Assembly (NCBI GenBank): GCA_014190095.1
Contig: BJFW01000012.1
Location: 1 to 36,735 of the forward strand
DNA length: 36,735 bases
DNA from: Actinomycetes bacterium
GTDB taxonomy: Bacteria; Actinomycetota; Acidimicrobiia; Acidimicrobiales; Ilumatobacteraceae
Reading direction: 5' to 3'
A model generated the notes under the pieces. It was not told where the DNA came from. It searched no databases and saw only the letters and a list, made by a program, of their open reading frames with translations. Positions 15,575 to 23,798 of this stretch are shown one piece after another (the stretch's first letter is position 1; the number at the start of each line of letters is the position of its first letter). Made by a program: the position numbers and the translations under genes.

Positions 15575-16306
15575 CCACCAGTTAACGGCTTGGGCAAAGG
15601 CCTCTGGCTGATCGAGATGAGCATTGTGCCCGGCCTTGTCAAGAACCCGCAGCGTCGAATGTGGAATGAGTTGATTCATTCGTTTAGCAATCTCTGTGAA
15701 CTTTTCATCGCGTGAACCACAAATGAGTAACACGGGAATATTGATTTCCTGAAGGTGCACCCATAGTGGTTCTTGTTTGCCAGTTCCACACTTGCGCAGG
15801 CTTGTTGCTAGTGATGCAGGTGTATTTCTTGAACGGTCTTGAATTTCCTCATTGCTGAACTTTGATTTTGCAAATAGTGGCTGTCGGATCCACTCCTGAA
15901 GAAATGCAGGAGTGCCAATTGATTCAATGCGCGATGCAAGTTCTTCGTCTGCCTGGACTCTTGCTGCTCGTTCGGAGTCATCCTCAATTCCGGGTGTGCC
16001 ACTCACCAACACAAGGCCAGTCATTGCGTATGGATGCTGAATTGCGGCATGTAGAGCCATGCGGGCTCCCATGCTGTAGCCAATAAGCACCTTGCCAAAT
16101 GCGATGTCTGCAAGCTCGTCGCCGGTTTCCTGGAGGGAAAGCGAGATGCCTTGTGATTCACCATGATTGGGTGCATCGATAAATGTGTTGGTCGAATCGT
16201 TGATTGCCTGCGCTGCAGTTACCCAAGATTTACTAGTTTGCGTGAACCCATGAACAAAACAGATCTGCCGAGATCCGTTTCCACTGGAAACGGTATGTAA
16301 TCTCAT
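15563..16306 (-). CDS. menH: SHCHC synthase-like alpha/beta hydrolase MenH
   Basis: MenH eliminates pyruvate from SEPHCHC, the MenD product, to give SHCHC. The 247-residue alpha/beta-hydrolase has the oxyanion region CFVHGFTQTSKSW, nucleophile Ser78 in GYSMG, Asp200 in CGSRDEKF and His227 in KAGHNAHLDQP; EWIRQPLFA in the lid is also usual for MenH. Generic hydrolases share the triad, so the men neighbours and the lid motif carry the assignment. The start ATG 16306 overlaps the stop of the upstream DsbA-family gene (ATGA), so the two are translationally coupled. Confidence 0.88.
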   Translation of the reverse strand: MRLHTVSSGNGSRQICFVHGFTQTSKSWVTAAQAINDSTNTFIDAPNHGESQGISLSLQETGDELADIAFGKVLIGYSMGARMALHAAIQHPYAMTGLVLVSGTPGIEDDSERAARVQADEELASRIESIGTPAFLQEWIRQPLFAKSKFSNEEIQDRSRNTPASLATSLRKCGTGKQEPLWVHLQEINIPVLLICGSRDEKFTEIAKRMNQLIPHSTLRVLDKAGHNAHLDQPEAFAQAVNWWLQS

Positions 16307-16953
16307 GCTTTTTCAAGAATCCGTTGGATAATGCGCTCAAACATCTCAACATCTTGCGCACCTGGCACCGACCACTGACCATTGATGATGAATGTTGGAA
16401 CGGCGGTAACTCCGTATTCGGCAGCTTCCGAAATTTCTGCTCGAACTTCGTCAACGAATTCATCACCTGACAGGAAGGTGTGGGCGTCATTGCGGTCAAT
16501 ACCCGCAGACTCGGCGCAGTCAGCAAGCACATCAATGTCGCCGATGTTCTTGCCTTCAGTGAAGTATGCATCCATGATCAGCTCCTTAAGAGGAATCTGT
16601 ACGGAAGCACCATGTTGCTTCAGCGCATAACTCAGGAGACGATGTGCAAGAAATGTGTTTGATCGCACTGCAATGTCCATGTTGAACGTGATCTTGTCTT
16701 GTGCGGCGACCGAGGTGACGTGATCAAGAATCTCAGCAGCGCGTTCTGGACCCCCAAACTTCTTGGCGTATGCGTCCTTCGCTGGAGTTGGTGAGTCCGT
16801 AGGAGCGGTTGGGTCTAGTTGGAAGGGTCGGAACGAGTAATCCACCTGAACGTCAACGCCACGGTCCCGTAGACGCGAAATAGCAGTCTCAAATCGCCGT
16901 TTTCCAATAAAACACCATGGACATATGACGTCGGAGAAGATTTCTATGCGCAT
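16303..16953 (-). CDS. DsbA-family (FrnE-like) thiol oxidoreductase
   Basis: A 216-residue thioredoxin-fold protein with an inserted helical domain. It starts RIEIFSDVICPWCFIGKRRF, with the redox pair Cys11-Pro-Trp-Cys14, and ends with the cis-Pro strand GVTAVPTFIINGQWSVPGAQ. There is no signal peptide, so it acts in the cytoplasm like FrnE proteins, which handle disulfides or isomerise glutathione/mycothiol adducts. The ATG at 16953 is chosen because it begins the first strand and lies 7 bases after TATCGT; an upstream ATG-less extension to 17016 would run into menD. It is coupled to menH by an ATGA overlap and is divergent from menD with 19 bases between start codons. Confidence 0.9.
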   Translation of the reverse strand: MRIEIFSDVICPWCFIGKRRFETAISRLRDRGVDVQVDYSFRPFQLDPTAPTDSPTPAKDAYAKKFGGPERAAEILDHVTSVAAQDKITFNMDIAVRSNTFLAHRLLSYALKQHGASVQIPLKELIMDAYFTEGKNIGDIDVLADCAESAGIDRNDAHTFLSGDEFVDEVRAEISEAAEYGVTAVPTFIINGQWSVPGAQDVEMFERIIQRILEKA

Positions 16954-16960
16954 AGATGCC

Positions 16961-16966
16961 ACGATA
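16961..16966 (-). promoter_or_regulatory. -10 hexamer TATCGT before the DsbA-family gene
   Basis: On the minus strand TATCGT lies 7 bases before ATG 16953, identical in sequence and spacing to the site at 12762. It lies between the divergent starts of the DsbA-family gene and menD. Confidence 0.45.
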
Positions 16967-16972
16967 GAGGGG

Positions 16973-18676
16973 ATGGCCTCAACTCCTGCAACCACTGCGA
17001 CTTTTTGCGCGACCATGGTGGACGAGTGGGTGAGGCTTGGGGTTGCTCATGCCGTGGTTTCTCCAGGTTCTCGGAGCACACCAATGGCGATTGCTCTGTC
17101 CAGTAACCCGAAAATCGCACTCCATGTATTTCACGATGAGCGATCCGCTTCATTTGCGGCACTCGGTATCGGTCTGCAATCGGGAGTACCTGCCGTATTG
17201 CTGTGCACATCCGGAACCGCTGCAGCCCAGTTTTTTGCAGCCGTCATTGAGGCAAATTATGCCCATGTACCAATGCTCGTGTGCACCGCTGATCGACCGC
17301 CAGAACTACAGGGCGTTGGAGCACCACAAACGATTAACCAAACAAAATTGTATGGAAACTTCGTCCGCAAGTTCATTGACGTAGGCGTGGCAGATGACGC
17401 AAAAGCATCGAAGTGGAGAACTGTCGCACGTGACGCATTTTCGGCAACGGTTGGCGTGAACCGTGGTCCCTGTCATGTGAACTTCCCATTTCGCGAACCT
17501 CTCGTAGGAGTCGCCGAGGCACTTCCTGCTACAGATTCTCATTCGCCGGTTCGAATGAGCGCCGATACAGCAACAGCAGCGGAACGAAAAAAATTGTCGC
17601 TCGCACTTCGTGCCGAACGCGGTCTGATCATTGCAGGCAATGGAATTGACCAGCCTCGCTTCATTCTTGATTTAGCGGCAAAGTTGAATTGGCCGGTTAT
17701 TGCAGACCCGCGGAGCAATTGTCGAGTTGCGCCAGAAAGCAGTCATGGTGCAACGGTTGTGACGTGTGCCGATGTGATAACGAGGCACCAAGCAACCGCC
17801 GAATCACTAAAACCAACAGTTGTTATTCGTATTGGTGACCCGCCCGTAAGCAAGGTGGTGAATCAATGGCTCGCTCGTTGCGGTGCCGAACAGATTGCTG
17901 TCACTCAGCAGCCAACGCTTATTGACCCAGACAAGATCGTCACCACTCACATCGTTGGATCATTCAACGAACTGTTCATGGAAATGTCGCGCGGAACACA
18001 AGCAAAGCCCGAATCAGAGTGGATAAGTGAGTGGAAGATGCGTGAGCGGAAAGCACGTACTGCACTTGACTCGCAGTTCTCGAAATCAAACAAGCTAACT
18101 GAACCACTGTGTGCCGTAACGGTAAGTGAATCGCTTGAAGCAGGATCAAATTTGGTGGTGTCATCTTCCATGCCAGTACGCGATTTGGAATGGTTTGCTC
18201 CTGCTCGAGACGGCGTTCGTGTGTTCAGTAATCGCGGAGTAAATGGAATTGATGGAGTTGTTTCAACTGCTGTGGGAGTTGCCTTGTCGTCCAAAGCGCC
18301 AACAGCGCTGCTGATCGGAGATATCGCGATGTTGCATGACAGCAATGGGTTGCTCAACTTAAATCAACGTGATGTGCAGATGAAGATCATCGTTGTCGAC
18401 AATGAAGGCGGCGGAATATTCTCCTTCCTTCCCCAGGCAGAATCGCTAGAAGGATCTCAATTTGAGCAACTTTTTGGCACACCGCACAGCGTTGATTTCG
18501 AGTCATTGGCCAAGACCCATGGCATTCCATTTGCATGGGCAACGACGTCAGAAGAGCTTCGTCGTGAACTTGGGTCCGCCGGAACTTCCATCATTGGTGT
18601 TCGTACCGATCGGAAAGTCAATGTTGCTGATCACAATGACCTCTATACGGCAGTTGCCGAGGCTTTAACGAAATAG
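16973..18676 (+). CDS. menD: SEPHCHC synthase MenD
   Basis: MenD is the thiamine-diphosphate enzyme that adds 2-oxoglutarate-derived succinic semialdehyde to isochorismate, the first committed menaquinone step. The 567-residue protein shows VVSPGSRSTPMAIAL at about 28-42, HDERSASFAALG with the catalytic Glu56, and the C-terminal cofactor site GDIAMLHDSNG (about 449-459) with Asn477 in VDNEGGGIFSFLPQ. The ATG at 16973 (MASTPATT) is preferred; an in-frame ATG at 16925 would add 16 residues overlapping the divergent DsbA-family gene. It ends 3 bases from the convergent isochorismate synthase gene. Confidence 0.95.
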   Translation: MASTPATTATFCATMVDEWVRLGVAHAVVSPGSRSTPMAIALSSNPKIALHVFHDERSASFAALGIGLQSGVPAVLLCTSGTAAAQFFAAVIEANYAHVPMLVCTADRPPELQGVGAPQTINQTKLYGNFVRKFIDVGVADDAKASKWRTVARDAFSATVGVNRGPCHVNFPFREPLVGVAEALPATDSHSPVRMSADTATAAERKKLSLALRAERGLIIAGNGIDQPRFILDLAAKLNWPVIADPRSNCRVAPESSHGATVVTCADVITRHQATAESLKPTVVIRIGDPPVSKVVNQWLARCGAEQIAVTQQPTLIDPDKIVTTHIVGSFNELFMEMSRGTQAKPESEWISEWKMRERKARTALDSQFSKSNKLTEPLCAVTVSESLEAGSNLVVSSSMPVRDLEWFAPARDGVRVFSNRGVNGIDGVVSTAVGVALSSKAPTALLIGDIAMLHDSNGLLNLNQRDVQMKIIVVDNEGGGIFSFLPQAESLEGSQFEQLFGTPHSVDFESLAKTHGIPFAWATTSEELRRELGSAGTSIIGVRTDRKVNVADHNDLYTAVAEALTK

Positions 18677-18679
18677 ATA

Positions 18680-19873
18680 TTACGGTTTCATAATGGCTGC
18701 GAGCATTGCTTGCAGTTTGGCCTTTGTTTCAGCCAGTTCTTCTGCGGGATCGCTGTCTGCAACGATGCCTCCACCAGCGAACAGGCGTGCCTGTGTTCGT
18801 GCTTCATTGAATTGCGCGCAACGAATGGCCACAGCGAACACACCGTTGCCACGACTATCAAACCATCCGATGGCACCTCCGTATTTGTCGCGATCCATAC
18901 CTTCATGTTGGGCAATGAGTTGCAACGCATGTTCGCGTGGAAATCCTCCAAGGGCAGGAGTAGGCGACAAGGCAAGCGCTGCATCGAGCACATGTATGCG
19001 GGGCTCAGAGAGTTTGCCAATGAGTTGGGTTCCAAGGTGTTGAACGTTTGCAACCTGAATCACGGATGGTTCCTCTTCCCAATCCAGATACGAGCAATGG
19101 GGAAGCAGGGTGTCATGAACCATGTCAATCACCACGCGGTGCTCGATTTGGTTCTTTGTGCTCGCAAGCAATTCTTTGGCTAATGCCGCATCTTTGACTG
19201 GATCACCAGTTCTCGGTGTGGTGCCGGCAAGAGGATGACTGCTGATCTCATCGTCGTGAATGGCAACAAGAAGTTCTGGTGATGCGCCAACAAATCCGTC
19301 AAATGAGTATCGATAACTGGTGCCAAACGAAGCTCTCAGTCGAAGGAGTAATGCATGAATATCAACTGGTGCATCTGAATCAACAAACACATCACGTGCG
19401 ATTACTGCTTTGGTGAGTTGCCCATTGCGTACCGCATCTCTGGCCGTTTCAACAGCCATCAGGTAAGTGGGCACCGCAACGCCGTCGCGAACGGTGAATT
19501 GTGCGTTTCCTGATACTGGCGCAGGTTCAGGCAGTGCCGGAAATGGCGCATCATCAATGACCGTCACCCAGGTTTCACCTTCTCGGGTTTTGCACAGTGT
19601 CACGGTCGGAAGAATGAAATCAGCATCTCGCGTTGTATCAAATGGGATGGAGCCAAACATGATGGGTCCGACTCCAATCGGAAGGACTGTTGGTGAGTGT
19701 TCAATCGCATTCAACAATTCGCGCGCCATGGTGGCGCTCATGCGAGCGCTAACACCAACTGCAGCAAAGCCCACTCCCTCTCGAACAAAGAGGAAGCCAT
19801 TCGCACCAGCGAAATCATTCAGATCAATCTCGCGATCGGTGACTGTTGACAACGGAAACGACGTTGCTTTCAT
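18680..19873 (-). CDS. menF: Isochorismate synthase (MenF-like, chorismate-binding)
   Basis: This enzyme makes isochorismate from chorismate for MenD. The 397-residue protein has a variable N-terminus and a C-terminal chorismate-binding domain with Lys155 (QLTKAVIAR), Glu200 (GASPELLV), LAGTTPRTG, SPTPALGGFP at 303-312, DKYGGAIGWFD and AGGGIVADSDPAEELAETKAK, where the Glu residues bind Mg2+. Lys155 is the general base of isochorismate synthases, and the absence of anthranilate-type motifs separates it from TrpE. Salicylate or siderophore isochorismate synthases are alternatives, but the men neighbours favour MenF. It starts 8 bases after menG/ubiE on the same strand, so they form an operon. 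Confidence 0.92.
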   Translation of the reverse strand: MKATSFPLSTVTDREIDLNDFAGANGFLFVREGVGFAAVGVSARMSATMARELLNAIEHSPTVLPIGVGPIMFGSIPFDTTRDADFILPTVTLCKTREGETWVTVIDDAPFPALPEPAPVSGNAQFTVRDGVAVPTYLMAVETARDAVRNGQLTKAVIARDVFVDSDAPVDIHALLLRLRASFGTSYRYSFDGFVGASPELLVAIHDDEISSHPLAGTTPRTGDPVKDAALAKELLASTKNQIEHRVVIDMVHDTLLPHCSYLDWEEEPSVIQVANVQHLGTQLIGKLSEPRIHVLDAALALSPTPALGGFPREHALQLIAQHEGMDRDKYGGAIGWFDSRGNGVFAVAIRCAQFNEARTQARLFAGGGIVADSDPAEELAETKAKLQAMLAAIMKP

Positions 19874-19881
19874 CGGGTTTG

Positions 19882-20595
19882 CTACTTTTTCGTTGCGTGC
19901 ATCAATTGCGTAAGACCACCGGAAAGCTGCTCGTGCCTTACATGCTCAAAACCAGCATTTTGCAACATGGTCACCAATTGCTCTGGTGACGGCAAGTACG
20001 CCACGCTTTTCGGCAAGTAGTTGTACGCAGCGCGATTAGACAGCAGTCCTCCGATTCGCGGAACAACCTTTCCGAAATACACGCTGTTACCCCAACGAAT
20101 CAGCGGATTCGTTGGCGTGCTCACATCGAGGAGCGCAATTCGGCCGCCGGGTTTCGTGACGCGTGCAATCTCATGAAAGAACACATTGAGATCGACCAGG
20201 TTGCGCAAGGCGAAGCCACAAGTCACTCCATCAACGGATTGAGTTGCGATTGGCAATCGAAGAATGTCGGCTTGTACTCGTGGGGCTTTGCTGTGGTCTG
20301 CAGCAAGCATGCCGAACGACATGTCAAAGGAAAGTGGTATGAGCCCGGCCTTACGAAGGTCAACACAGAGATCGCCGGTTCCACTTGCTAGATCAAGCAC
20401 TCGAGCACCTTTTGTTAGTGCGAGCCTACGTACTGCAAGTTTGCGCCAACGGGTATCGAGCCGAAAGGTCATGATGCGGTTCACCATGTCGTAACGCGGA
20501 GCGATCGCATCAAACATGTTCTGAACGACTTTGGCCTTGGCGTCTCCCTGAGGAAGTTCCTGTGTGTCCCAAGCCACTTTGTCAGAATTGCTCAC
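19882..20595 (-). CDS. menG: Demethylmenaquinone methyltransferase MenG/UbiE
   Basis: The last step of menaquinone synthesis: SAM-dependent methylation of demethylmenaquinone. The 237-residue protein has the UbiE/MenG signature NMFDAIAPRYDMVNRIMTF at about 27-45, motif I VLDLASGTGD at 66-75, and the C-terminal signatures FALRNLVDLNVFFHEIARV and KPGGRIALLDVSTP. The start is GTG 20595, exactly 6 bases after TAACCT on the minus strand. It heads a two-gene operon with menF. Confidence 0.95.
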   Translation of the reverse strand: MSNSDKVAWDTQELPQGDAKAKVVQNMFDAIAPRYDMVNRIMTFRLDTRWRKLAVRRLALTKGARVLDLASGTGDLCVDLRKAGLIPLSFDMSFGMLAADHSKAPRVQADILRLPIATQSVDGVTCGFALRNLVDLNVFFHEIARVTKPGGRIALLDVSTPTNPLIRWGNSVYFGKVVPRIGGLLSNRAAYNYLPKSVAYLPSPEQLVTMLQNAGFEHVRHEQLSGGLTQLMHATKK

Positions 20596-20601
20596 CTCGT
20601 C

Positions 20602-20607
20602 AGGTTA
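20602..20607 (-). promoter_or_regulatory. -10 hexamer TAACCT before menG
   Basis: TAACCT on the minus strand lies exactly 6 bases before GTG 20595. The same hexamer with the same spacing precedes the DUF1295 gene at 6129. Confidence 0.55.
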
Positions 20608-20674
20608 CGACACTCTCGGCAATACTTAATGGTTGACCTCACCACTTTGTGGGACGGGAAAGGTTTGGGGACCG

Positions 20675-21895
20675 ATGATCGACTTTACGTTTACGCCAGA
20701 GATTGAAGCAGTGCGCCTAAAGGTGCGTGCCTTCATGGACGAACAAGTGCGCCCTCAGTGGGATGCGATTGATCAACATGACCGCGCGCAAGTGGTGAAG
20801 GCCATCGTTGAATTGCGCAAAAAGGCTCGTGAAGACTGGAACCTGTGGCTGCCGCATATGCCTGCGGAATGGGGCGGTATGGGACTTGGTCCGACAGCAA
20901 TGGCAGCAGTGTCGGCTGAAGCAGCCAAGGTAAGCATTGGGCCATACGTGTTAAATGCGCAGGCACCCGATGAGGGCAACCAACACACGCTGTTGCATTG
21001 GGGAACGCCGGAGCAAAAAGAAAAGTATCTGCGTCCTTTGTGTGAAGGTCGCATGCGTTCCTGCTTTGCCATGACTGAACCTGAAGTAGCAGGCAGTGAT
21101 CCGACGCTCATCAAAACGTTCGCATACAAAGACGGAGATGAATGGGTGATCAACGGTCACAAATGGTTTATCTCTGGCGCGCGTGGTGCCCAGTTTGCTT
21201 TGCTTGTTGCGCGCACTGAAGAGGATCCAGATCTACCGCAAGCAGCAAACTCGTGTTTCATTGTGGACATACCGAGTGAGGGTTGGAACATTGTTCGCGA
21301 CGTAGAGACAATGTCTGGCGGACACAACCATTGCGAGATCGAAATCAAAGATCTGCGAGTGTCAAATGCAAACATGCTCGGCGGACGCGGGCAAGGGCAC
21401 TTGTTGGGTCAGTATCGACTTGGTCCAGCACGACTTGCTCACTGCATGCGATGGATCGCTCAAGCAGAAACCGCGCTCGACATGATGGTGGCACGTGCTC
21501 TGGAGCGTTACTCACACGGATCACTGCTTGCTGAAAAGCAGGGTATTCAGTGGCTCATCGCCGATTCTGCAATGGAGATGTATCAAGGCAAACTCATGAT
21601 TTTGCATGCTGCATACAAGATTGAACACGGTTTAGACTTCACAAGTGAAGTGAGCATGACCAAGCATTTTGTTGCAAACAGCTTGTGGAGAATCATCGAT
21701 CGTGCAATCCAGGTGCATGGTGCACTTGGATACAGCACCGATACGCCTTTAGCGGGAATGCTGCAACAAGCACGGTGGAGTCGATTTGCAGACGGTGCTG
21801 ACGAGATCCATCAAATGCGCATTGCCCAGCGCACAATCTCGGCATACAAAGATTTTGGAACGACGAAGAAAGCAACAGGAGACCTTCCACTATGA
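20675..21895 (+). CDS. Acyl-CoA dehydrogenase (ACAD10/11-like)
   Basis: A 406-residue FAD-dependent acyl-CoA dehydrogenase. Order of features: N-terminal helical domain, CFAMTEPEVAGSDPT (about 135-149, FAD and substrate contacts), WVINGHKWFISGA, a beta domain, then the C-terminal helices with QVHGALGYSTDTPLAGML and the end RFADGADEIHQMRIAQR. The ADGADEIH segment replaces the YEGT-type catalytic Glu region and is typical of the ACAD10/11-like group, which act on long or branched acyl-CoAs. The ATG at 20675 follows a purine-rich stretch; an in-frame TTG-type start at 20633 is less likely. Its stop overlaps the next gene's ATG by 4 bases. Confidence 0.9.
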   Translation: MIDFTFTPEIEAVRLKVRAFMDEQVRPQWDAIDQHDRAQVVKAIVELRKKAREDWNLWLPHMPAEWGGMGLGPTAMAAVSAEAAKVSIGPYVLNAQAPDEGNQHTLLHWGTPEQKEKYLRPLCEGRMRSCFAMTEPEVAGSDPTLIKTFAYKDGDEWVINGHKWFISGARGAQFALLVARTEEDPDLPQAANSCFIVDIPSEGWNIVRDVETMSGGHNHCEIEIKDLRVSNANMLGGRGQGHLLGQYRLGPARLAHCMRWIAQAETALDMMVARALERYSHGSLLAEKQGIQWLIADSAMEMYQGKLMILHAAYKIEHGLDFTSEVSMTKHFVANSLWRIIDRAIQVHGALGYSTDTPLAGMLQQARWSRFADGADEIHQMRIAQRTISAYKDFGTTKKATGDLPL

Positions 21896-22857
21896 GCAAA
21901 CAGGACATCACATTTGGCGTATTTATGCCTCAAGGCTGGAAGATGGAGTTGGTTGGTATTCCCAACGCCGTAGACAAGTGGAACGCGGCGGTAGATATTG
22001 CGGTAACCGCAGAAAAACTTGGGTATGACTCAATTTGGGTGTACGACCACTTTCATAACGTTCCTCGACCCGCTCACGAAACGGTGTTTGAGTGCTGGAC
22101 GGTCATGGCGGCAATCAGTCAGCTCACCACACGCATTCGTTTAGGCCAAATGGTTGGTTGCAACCTGTATCGACCACCAGCGCTCTTGGCAAAGATAACC
22201 AGCACGCTCGATGTGATTTCTGGAGGTCGACTGGACTGGGGAATTGGTGCTGGTTGGTACGAAAACGAATGCCGTGGATACGGATATGAATTTCCTGTTC
22301 CGAAAGACCGTATTGCCATGCTTCGCGAGTGTGTAGAAATCGTGAAGATGATGTGGTCGCAAGAAGAAACCACCTACGACGGCAAGTACTACCAACTCGT
22401 GCGTGCGAACTGCGATCCAAAGCCACTGCAAGCACCACGTCCACCAATATGGATTGGTGGTGGAGGTGAGCAACTCACGCTTCGCGTTGTTGCTCAGCAT
22501 GCCGACTACTCAAACTTTGGTGGCTCTGCTGAAGAGTTTTCACGCAAAGTTGAGATCTTGAAGGGTCACTGCCTGAAAGTTGGTCGCGACGAATCCGAGA
22601 TCAAGAAGACCACGTCAGGGGAAATTCTTATTCGCGATACCGAAAAAGAACTTCGCGAATACCAAATCGCCAGTGGTCGCGGAGACAACTTTGATCAGTG
22701 GAGAAACGCGAACTTTGTGGGAACGCCCGATCAGGTCGCAGAACGCATTGCGGATTTTGTAAAGCGTGGGTGCAGCGGGTTCGTGCCGTGGTGTGTCGAT
22801 TATCCAGACAAGCAAACACTTACCGAGTTTGCAAAAATTATGAAGACGTACCGCTAA
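21892..22857 (+). CDS. LLM-class F420-dependent oxidoreductase
   Basis: A 321-residue luciferase-like monooxygenase-fold protein of the F420 type. It begins ITFGVFMPQGW, has GYDSIWVYDHF at about 44-54, RLGQMVGCNLYRPPALLAK, the marker SGGRLDWGIGAGWYENECRGYG, and RPPIWIGGGGEQLTLR. These are the usual landmarks of actinobacterial F420-dependent LLM oxidoreductases. The substrate is unknown. It is translationally coupled (ATGA) to the acyl-CoA dehydrogenase, so both may act on one acyl-CoA or lipid pathway. Use of F420 would fit an actinobacterium but F420 synthesis genes are not in the window. Confidence 0.88.
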   Translation: MSKQDITFGVFMPQGWKMELVGIPNAVDKWNAAVDIAVTAEKLGYDSIWVYDHFHNVPRPAHETVFECWTVMAAISQLTTRIRLGQMVGCNLYRPPALLAKITSTLDVISGGRLDWGIGAGWYENECRGYGYEFPVPKDRIAMLRECVEIVKMMWSQEETTYDGKYYQLVRANCDPKPLQAPRPPIWIGGGGEQLTLRVVAQHADYSNFGGSAEEFSRKVEILKGHCLKVGRDESEIKKTTSGEILIRDTEKELREYQIASGRGDNFDQWRNANFVGTPDQVAERIADFVKRGCSGFVPWCVDYPDKQTLTEFAKIMKTYR

Positions 22858-22861
22858 CGAA

Positions 22862-23317
22862 TTAGTAGTAGTGGCGGAAAATAATTTCTGCTACGCATGA
22901 AGGCTTAGTTGCGCCTTCGCATTCAAAAGTGGTTTCAAGCACTACTTGGGCTCCGCCTGCAATTTCTGTTGCTTCAAGCAATTTGACTCCAGCGCGTACC
23001 TTCGCACCCACTGGAACTGGCGCCATGAAACGAACCTTGTTTGTTCCATAGTTCACGCCCATCTTGACGCCTTCTACTTTCCAGATCTGACCGATCAACA
23101 CTGGGGCTAACGACAGTGTGAGATAACCGTGTGCGATGGTCTGTCCGAAAGGACCGGACTTTGCGCGTTCCGTGTCTAGGTGGATCCACTGATGATCGCC
23201 GGTGGCGTCTGCGAAGAGTTGCACCTGCTCTTGAGTGACAGTGATGTAATCGCTGTAACCGAGATGTTGGCCGACATGAGCCATGAGGTCTGCTTGGTCT
23301 TTGATGATGGTTGCCAT
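22862..23317 (-). CDS. MaoC-like (hotdog-fold) enoyl-CoA hydratase/dehydratase
   Basis: A 151-residue single-hotdog protein. The hydratase-2 motif FADATGDHQWIHLD gives the catalytic Asp41 and His46, followed by GPFGQTIAHGYLTLSL, typical of MaoC and NodN-like hydratases that act on (R)-3-hydroxyacyl-CoAs or enoyl-CoAs. It is convergent with the LLM gene (4-base gap) and may share a beta-oxidation-like role with the neighbouring acyl-CoA dehydrogenase. The start ATG 23317 lies 6 bases after AAAACT. Confidence 0.92.
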   Translation of the reverse strand: MATIIKDQADLMAHVGQHLGYSDYITVTQEQVQLFADATGDHQWIHLDTERAKSGPFGQTIAHGYLTLSLAPVLIGQIWKVEGVKMGVNYGTNKVRFMAPVPVGAKVRAGVKLLEATEIAGGAQVVLETTFECEGATKPSCVAEIIFRHYY

Positions 23318-23323
23318 GACTTC

Positions 23324-23329
23324 AGTTTT
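23324..23329 (-). promoter_or_regulatory. Possible -10 AAAACT before the MaoC-like gene
   Basis: AAAACT on the minus strand lies 6 bases before ATG 23317. It matches xAnnnT only, so support is modest. Confidence 0.25.
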
Positions 23330-23350
23330 GCAGAAAAAGCAGACTGAGCA

Positions 23351-23366
23351 CGAACTTGAGAGTTCG
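23351..23366 (-). terminator. Hairpin just after the small membrane protein gene
   Basis: CGAACT, a TGAG loop and AGTTCG form a perfect 6-bp stem two bases after the stop codon of the membrane-protein gene. A T-run follows only about a dozen bases later on the minus strand, so it is a weak terminator or an RNA-stabilising hairpin. Confidence 0.4.
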
Positions 23367-23368
23367 AG

Positions 23369-23767
23369 CTAGCGGAACCACACCTTTTGATGGGAACGGC
23401 TCTGAGTATGCAGGAGTAGTGCGATCAGCGCAATATCGAAAATGGCACTAAGGAATGAAACACCAATGAGGGACCGATAAACAATCAGGTTTGAGACAAA
23501 TGGTGTAAACGAGGCAACGACGGCAATGTTGTAGCCAATCTTGCGTTCGTTAGCCATCAGCAAGCCACCGAGAACGTGTGCTGCTATGACGGCAAGTCCA
23601 TACACAGGACCGAACGTGAAGAATCGACGGATGTATCCAAGCTCCATTCGGCTATCTACAAAGTTCGCAAAAGCAAAAAACCCATTGATGTACAACAACC
23701 AGGTTGCGATCTGCAATGTCTGTGGTTGCATTCGGTCGAACCACTTTTTCCAATTGATGTTCTGCAC
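23369..23767 (-). CDS. Small four-helix membrane protein of unknown function
   Basis: The 132-residue protein has four likely membrane helices, at about 18-36, 50-72, 78-97 and 104-122, with short charged ends. I do not recognise the family. The start is GTG 23767, the first in frame after an upstream stop; AAGAAT lies 6 bases before it but is a poor -10. It is divergent from era with 31 bases between starts. The first residues (NINWKKWFDRM) form an amphipathic segment. Confidence 0.75.
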   Translation of the reverse strand: MQNINWKKWFDRMQPQTLQIATWLLYINGFFAFANFVDSRMELGYIRRFFTFGPVYGLAVIAAHVLGGLLMANERKIGYNIAVVASFTPFVSNLIVYRSLIGVSFLSAIFDIALIALLLHTQSRSHQKVWFR

Positions 23768-23786
23768 TGTTTCATTCTTGCAGAAC

Positions 23787-23792
23787 TAGCCT
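23787..23792 (+). promoter_or_regulatory. -10 hexamer TAGCCT before era
   Basis: TAGCCT lies exactly 6 bases before ATG 23799, giving era a leaderless transcript. Confidence 0.5.
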
Positions 23793-23798
23793 GTAGAT

